NCBI GenBank assembly: GCA_036898135.1
Contig: CM072511.1
Location: 79,469,262-79,533,261 of the forward strand
Direction of reading: 5' to 3'
Source of the DNA: Oncomelania hupensis
Lineage: Eukaryota; Mollusca; Gastropoda; Littorinimorpha; Pomatiopsidae
Length of the DNA stretch: 64,000 nt
Part shown: in pieces, positions 61,698 through 64,000 of the stretch
Layout: each line of letters begins with the position of its first letter
Numbering within the stretch: position 1 is the stretch's first letter
The notes under the pieces: generated by a model
The model's input: the letters and a program-made list of their open reading frames with translations, nothing else
What the model was told of the DNA's origin: nothing
Databases searched by the model: none
Made by a program: the position numbers and the translations under genes

Positions 61698-62723
61698 GTG
61701 CGGGGACGGGCCCATTGGGCCCGTGGAGATGGTCCCCCCTCTCCGTCCGCCGTGGGAGCCGCAGTGCTTCGCTGTACTCAACGCTCTCCCGGGTCTGACG
61801 AGGGGGGGGGGGGGGAGAACCTTCCCCTGATCACCCAGCTGGCGAGGGAGAGGATCGACAACTCCCCCAATAGCATCCACATCTTTACTGATGGCTCTGT
61901 GTTAGAGGACGGTAGGGCTGGATTCGGGTTTGTCATACCCACCGTAGGAACTAGGGCGTGTGACGCCCCACCTGGCTCCAGCACTCTAACCGTAGAGTTG
62001 CTGGCCATCATCTATGCTATTAACACTTTCCTAGAGACAAACCCGCCGCCCGGCCTGGGAGTCACTCTGATTACGGATTCCCAGGCCGCCTTCACGTGCC
62101 TGGAGAGGGGTCGTTCCGACGCCAGACCTGGTCTGGTAGACGACGCCCTCAACTCGGCGCCCGCCCTGGCGGCTACCGGCAATGACCTCACCTTTTTCTG
62201 GGTCCCGTCCCACGTAGGCATTGCCGGGAACGAGAAAGCTGACAGGGCGGCCTCTTTGGCCTCGGCAGGCCGTGCTCTTTCCTCGGCACCCGTCCTTCCA
62301 TCCGCTACCGAGCTGGTGGGGGAGATCAGACGCAAGCTGTGGAGCGGCTGGTCCTCTGAGTTTGAGGCCTGGAGTGCCGGCCGCTCCTCGCTGGTCTTTC
62401 CTACCAGCAACATACCGATATTACTTCAAGCCAACATCCCAATTCACATCAAAACTATTGCCCTTAGACTTTGCTCGGGCCACTGGAGGACGCGCTTCAC
62501 ACCAACGGTGTGTGTGTGCGGCCTTCCGGTTGGCTACGAGCATTGTCTATTTGGGTGCACTGCTTTAGCTGACTGCTTTTCCCCCATCACTATGTCCTGT
62601 AGGGCCCTGGGCCACCCTCTCGACATGATGGGGTTCCGCCGCTCCGTAGAGGCGAATGGAATGGGCTTCCTCATTCAAACCGCCCAGCTCATCTATCGGT
62701 CCCCCGTTGGCAACCTGCTTTAA
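61698..62723 (+). pseudogene. I-like LINE RNase H and C-terminal zinc motif
   Basis: After a 15-base G run at 61802-61816, the frame encodes RNase H with the expected acidic residues: Asp65 (IFTDGS), Glu100 (TLTVELLAI), Asp127 (ITDSQA) and Asp182 in GIAGNEKADRAA, with His172 in VPSHVG. A cysteine-histidine cluster follows (VCVCG ... EHCLFGC, about residues 272-288), and the frame ends in IYRSPVGNLL. RNase H would degrade element RNA. Residue numbers count from the open frame's first Met, which lies in linker sequence. The RNase H fold looks complete, but the frame is detached from RT. Confidence 0.85.
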
Positions 62724-63714
62724 GCTAATGTAGTTAAGCGACTCCGAGGGCGGGCACACGCTCTCAAGGTTTTTCTACCATTCATACGTAACCTTTTATC
62801 CAAGTTTTATGAACGTCAGTAATTGTATAAACTTTGTCGAAAATTAACTGACTTGACTACCCATTCCCCACTTATTTTTCTCCCTGACTAGGTCGTTGGC
62901 TATTACTGATTAATCTGAGCACATTATCATGTAATCTTAACTTAATCTGCCTATGCATTTAGTCGTACCTGACAATCTCATCCCTCTCCCAAACGCCTTC
63001 CCTTCTACAGGTCGATGCAAACAGTTGAGTAATTTTGAACTTCTTATGATACTATATCTTACTAACGGCCGTTTTATCCCTTCCTTACCCAAGTGCTTTC
63101 CCCACTTAGGTTGTAGACATAATTGGATATGTACTCCGACCTGTTAATTAATTTTAGAAATTATAACTTACAAATTTTATATAAGCGTAAGAATCACGAC
63201 TGTATTGGTCTTTTATTCACGTGAGTGTATGAATGTGGAAGGGGTTTTCACCCAGAACTCTCTGGAGGTACGAATGTGTACGGCTCGACCGGAGGGTTGA
63301 AAGTGGTCCGCCACATACCCAATTGTTTTTCTCCCTTGGTTGCTGAAACTCCGGCCTGCGGAGTTTTTTTTTTTTAACCTTTTAATGGATTATGTTATCT
63401 TAACTTAATCTCTTATGCCCTGGTTGATTGTACATTTATACCAAATGTTCTTAACGTTTATTTCGCATATTCGTTTTAAACTTATTATTTTAAATTTGGG
63501 GTGAAAGCTTTTTCCTTTTCCAAACATCCCAATCTATTGTCTTAAACTTATGTACATAATATTACTGTACATTTTACGGACTTATTATTATTCAGTTAGT
63601 ATTAGTTTACTTATTCCTGATTTATCACCTCATTGCTCTCCCTGTTTTTGGTATGAATGAACTGTATTATCTCCCCTAGATGTTCTTAATCTGACTTTTA
63701 ATTGGTCCTGAAAG
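62724..63714 (+). other. I-like LINE 3' UTR (probable)
   Basis: About 1 kb of AT-richer DNA with CTTAACTTAATCT-type phrases and two short GC-rich islands (63240-63370). No second gene is visible. I place it in the LINE because it is bounded by the stop codon and the SINE; where the element truly ends is not certain. Confidence 0.45.
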
Positions 63715-63722
63715 GTTGTTGT

Positions 63723-63965
63723 TTGTAGATTATAGTCACACGACACTTTCGCGTATAGGTGACTACTGGACCGATTTATACTGACACCAGCGGGCCAGTT
63801 GTTGGTAAAGGGGAAAATAATATGATCACACGTTGACCAATCCGGGATTCAGTACAACTTATGTTAATCTGATGAATAAAAATTGGTGCAACAACAACCG
63901 GGATTCGAACCAGCGACCTTTCGGTTACTAGCAAGACGCTCTTACCAACTGAGCTACCCGGCCCC
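63723..63965 (-). mobile_element. tRNA-derived SINE, copy 2, broken by a 47-bp insert
   Basis: Minus-strand copy of 57442-57625: head GGGGCCGGGTAGCTCAGTTG, then CTAGTAACCGAAAGGTCGC, GCTGGTTCGAATCCCGG, and a body ending in TGACTATAATCTACAA. The insert at 63851-63897 lies just after the B box. It sits directly behind the I-like LINE. Confidence 0.85.
63851..63897 (+). mobile_element. 47-bp retroposon end with 9-bp target duplication
   Basis: CCGGGATTC flanks it at 63842-63850 and 63898-63906, while the sister SINE has the sequence once. It ends in TATGTTAATCTGATGAATAA / AAATTGGTGCAACAACAA, the same 3' end as the 186-bp insert at 23910-24095. Confidence 0.8.
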
Positions 63966-64000
63966 ATGCCTGAAAGGCCGGTCAGTAGATACTTTTAAAC

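Larger units (their letters stand above)
60613..63714 (+). mobile_element. I-like LINE with RNase H, 5'-truncated, long 3' UTR
   Basis: It starts within RT (FFDVSKAFDTVWHAGLINKL) and runs through RNase H and a C-terminal cysteine-histidine motif, followed by about 1 kb of 3' UTR up to the SINE at 63723. The combination of a LINE reverse transcriptase with an RNase H domain is typical of the I group (established knowledge). GC content is clearly higher in the coding part than in the surroundings. The endonuclease and 5' end are missing. Confidence 0.85.

Overview
This is eukaryotic DNA from an animal. It has GT-AG introns, TTAGGG-type telomeric repeats, tRNA-derived SINEs, several clades of non-LTR retrotransposon, a Ty3/gypsy element and very many long di- and trinucleotide microsatellites. 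The repeat mix resembles that of molluscs, perhaps a gastropod, but that is an inference from general familiarity and not a demonstrated placement. No bacterial-type operon, CRISPR array or rRNA gene was seen.

Layout. 1-9.8 kb holds AT-rich unique DNA, a degenerate ~185-bp tandem repeat, retroposon 3' ends, microsatellites and a striking ~656-bp long inverted repeat at 3079-3734. 10.0-13.8 kb is a decayed RTE-like LINE (endonuclease plus part of the reverse transcriptase) split by a 1446-bp TG...CA insert with a 5-bp target duplication, best read as a solo LTR. 15.8-20.85 kb is a complete-ended but defective Ty3/gypsy element: LTRs, 5-bp target duplication, gag, protease remnant, and integrase placed before scrambled reverse-transcriptase fragments. 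21.6-24.5 kb contains SINEs and a minus-strand LINE with an 11-bp target duplication. 24.5-39.8 kb is mostly unassigned AT-rich DNA with short LINE pieces, microsatellites and a small inverted-repeat element that landed in a GAA microsatellite.

39.8-53.7 kb carries the one convincing host gene: 19 minus-strand exons that join in frame to about 826 codons of almost continuous charged coiled coil, ending in a stop codon at 39805. I could not identify it. Its introns host a telomeric-repeat block, a tRNA-derived SINE, a LINE copy showing the inverted structure expected of twin priming (45905-48358), and a short LINE with a clean 12-bp target duplication next to the exon 1 donor.

54-64 kb is again repeat-rich: AAT/ATT, TA and GA arrays, a fold-back element between two TA arrays, a two-copy tRNA-derived SINE family, an L2/CR1-like LINE 3' half, a small piece of another LINE, and an I-like LINE with an RNase H domain and long 3' UTR.

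Apart from the coiled-coil gene, all recognisable coding sequence belongs to transposable elements, and essentially all of it is truncated or frameshifted. The mobile elements are layered: LINEs hit by LTRs and short retroposons, a SINE head broken by a 47-bp insert, LINEs inside introns. Retroposon 3' ends repeatedly sit directly against triplet microsatellites.
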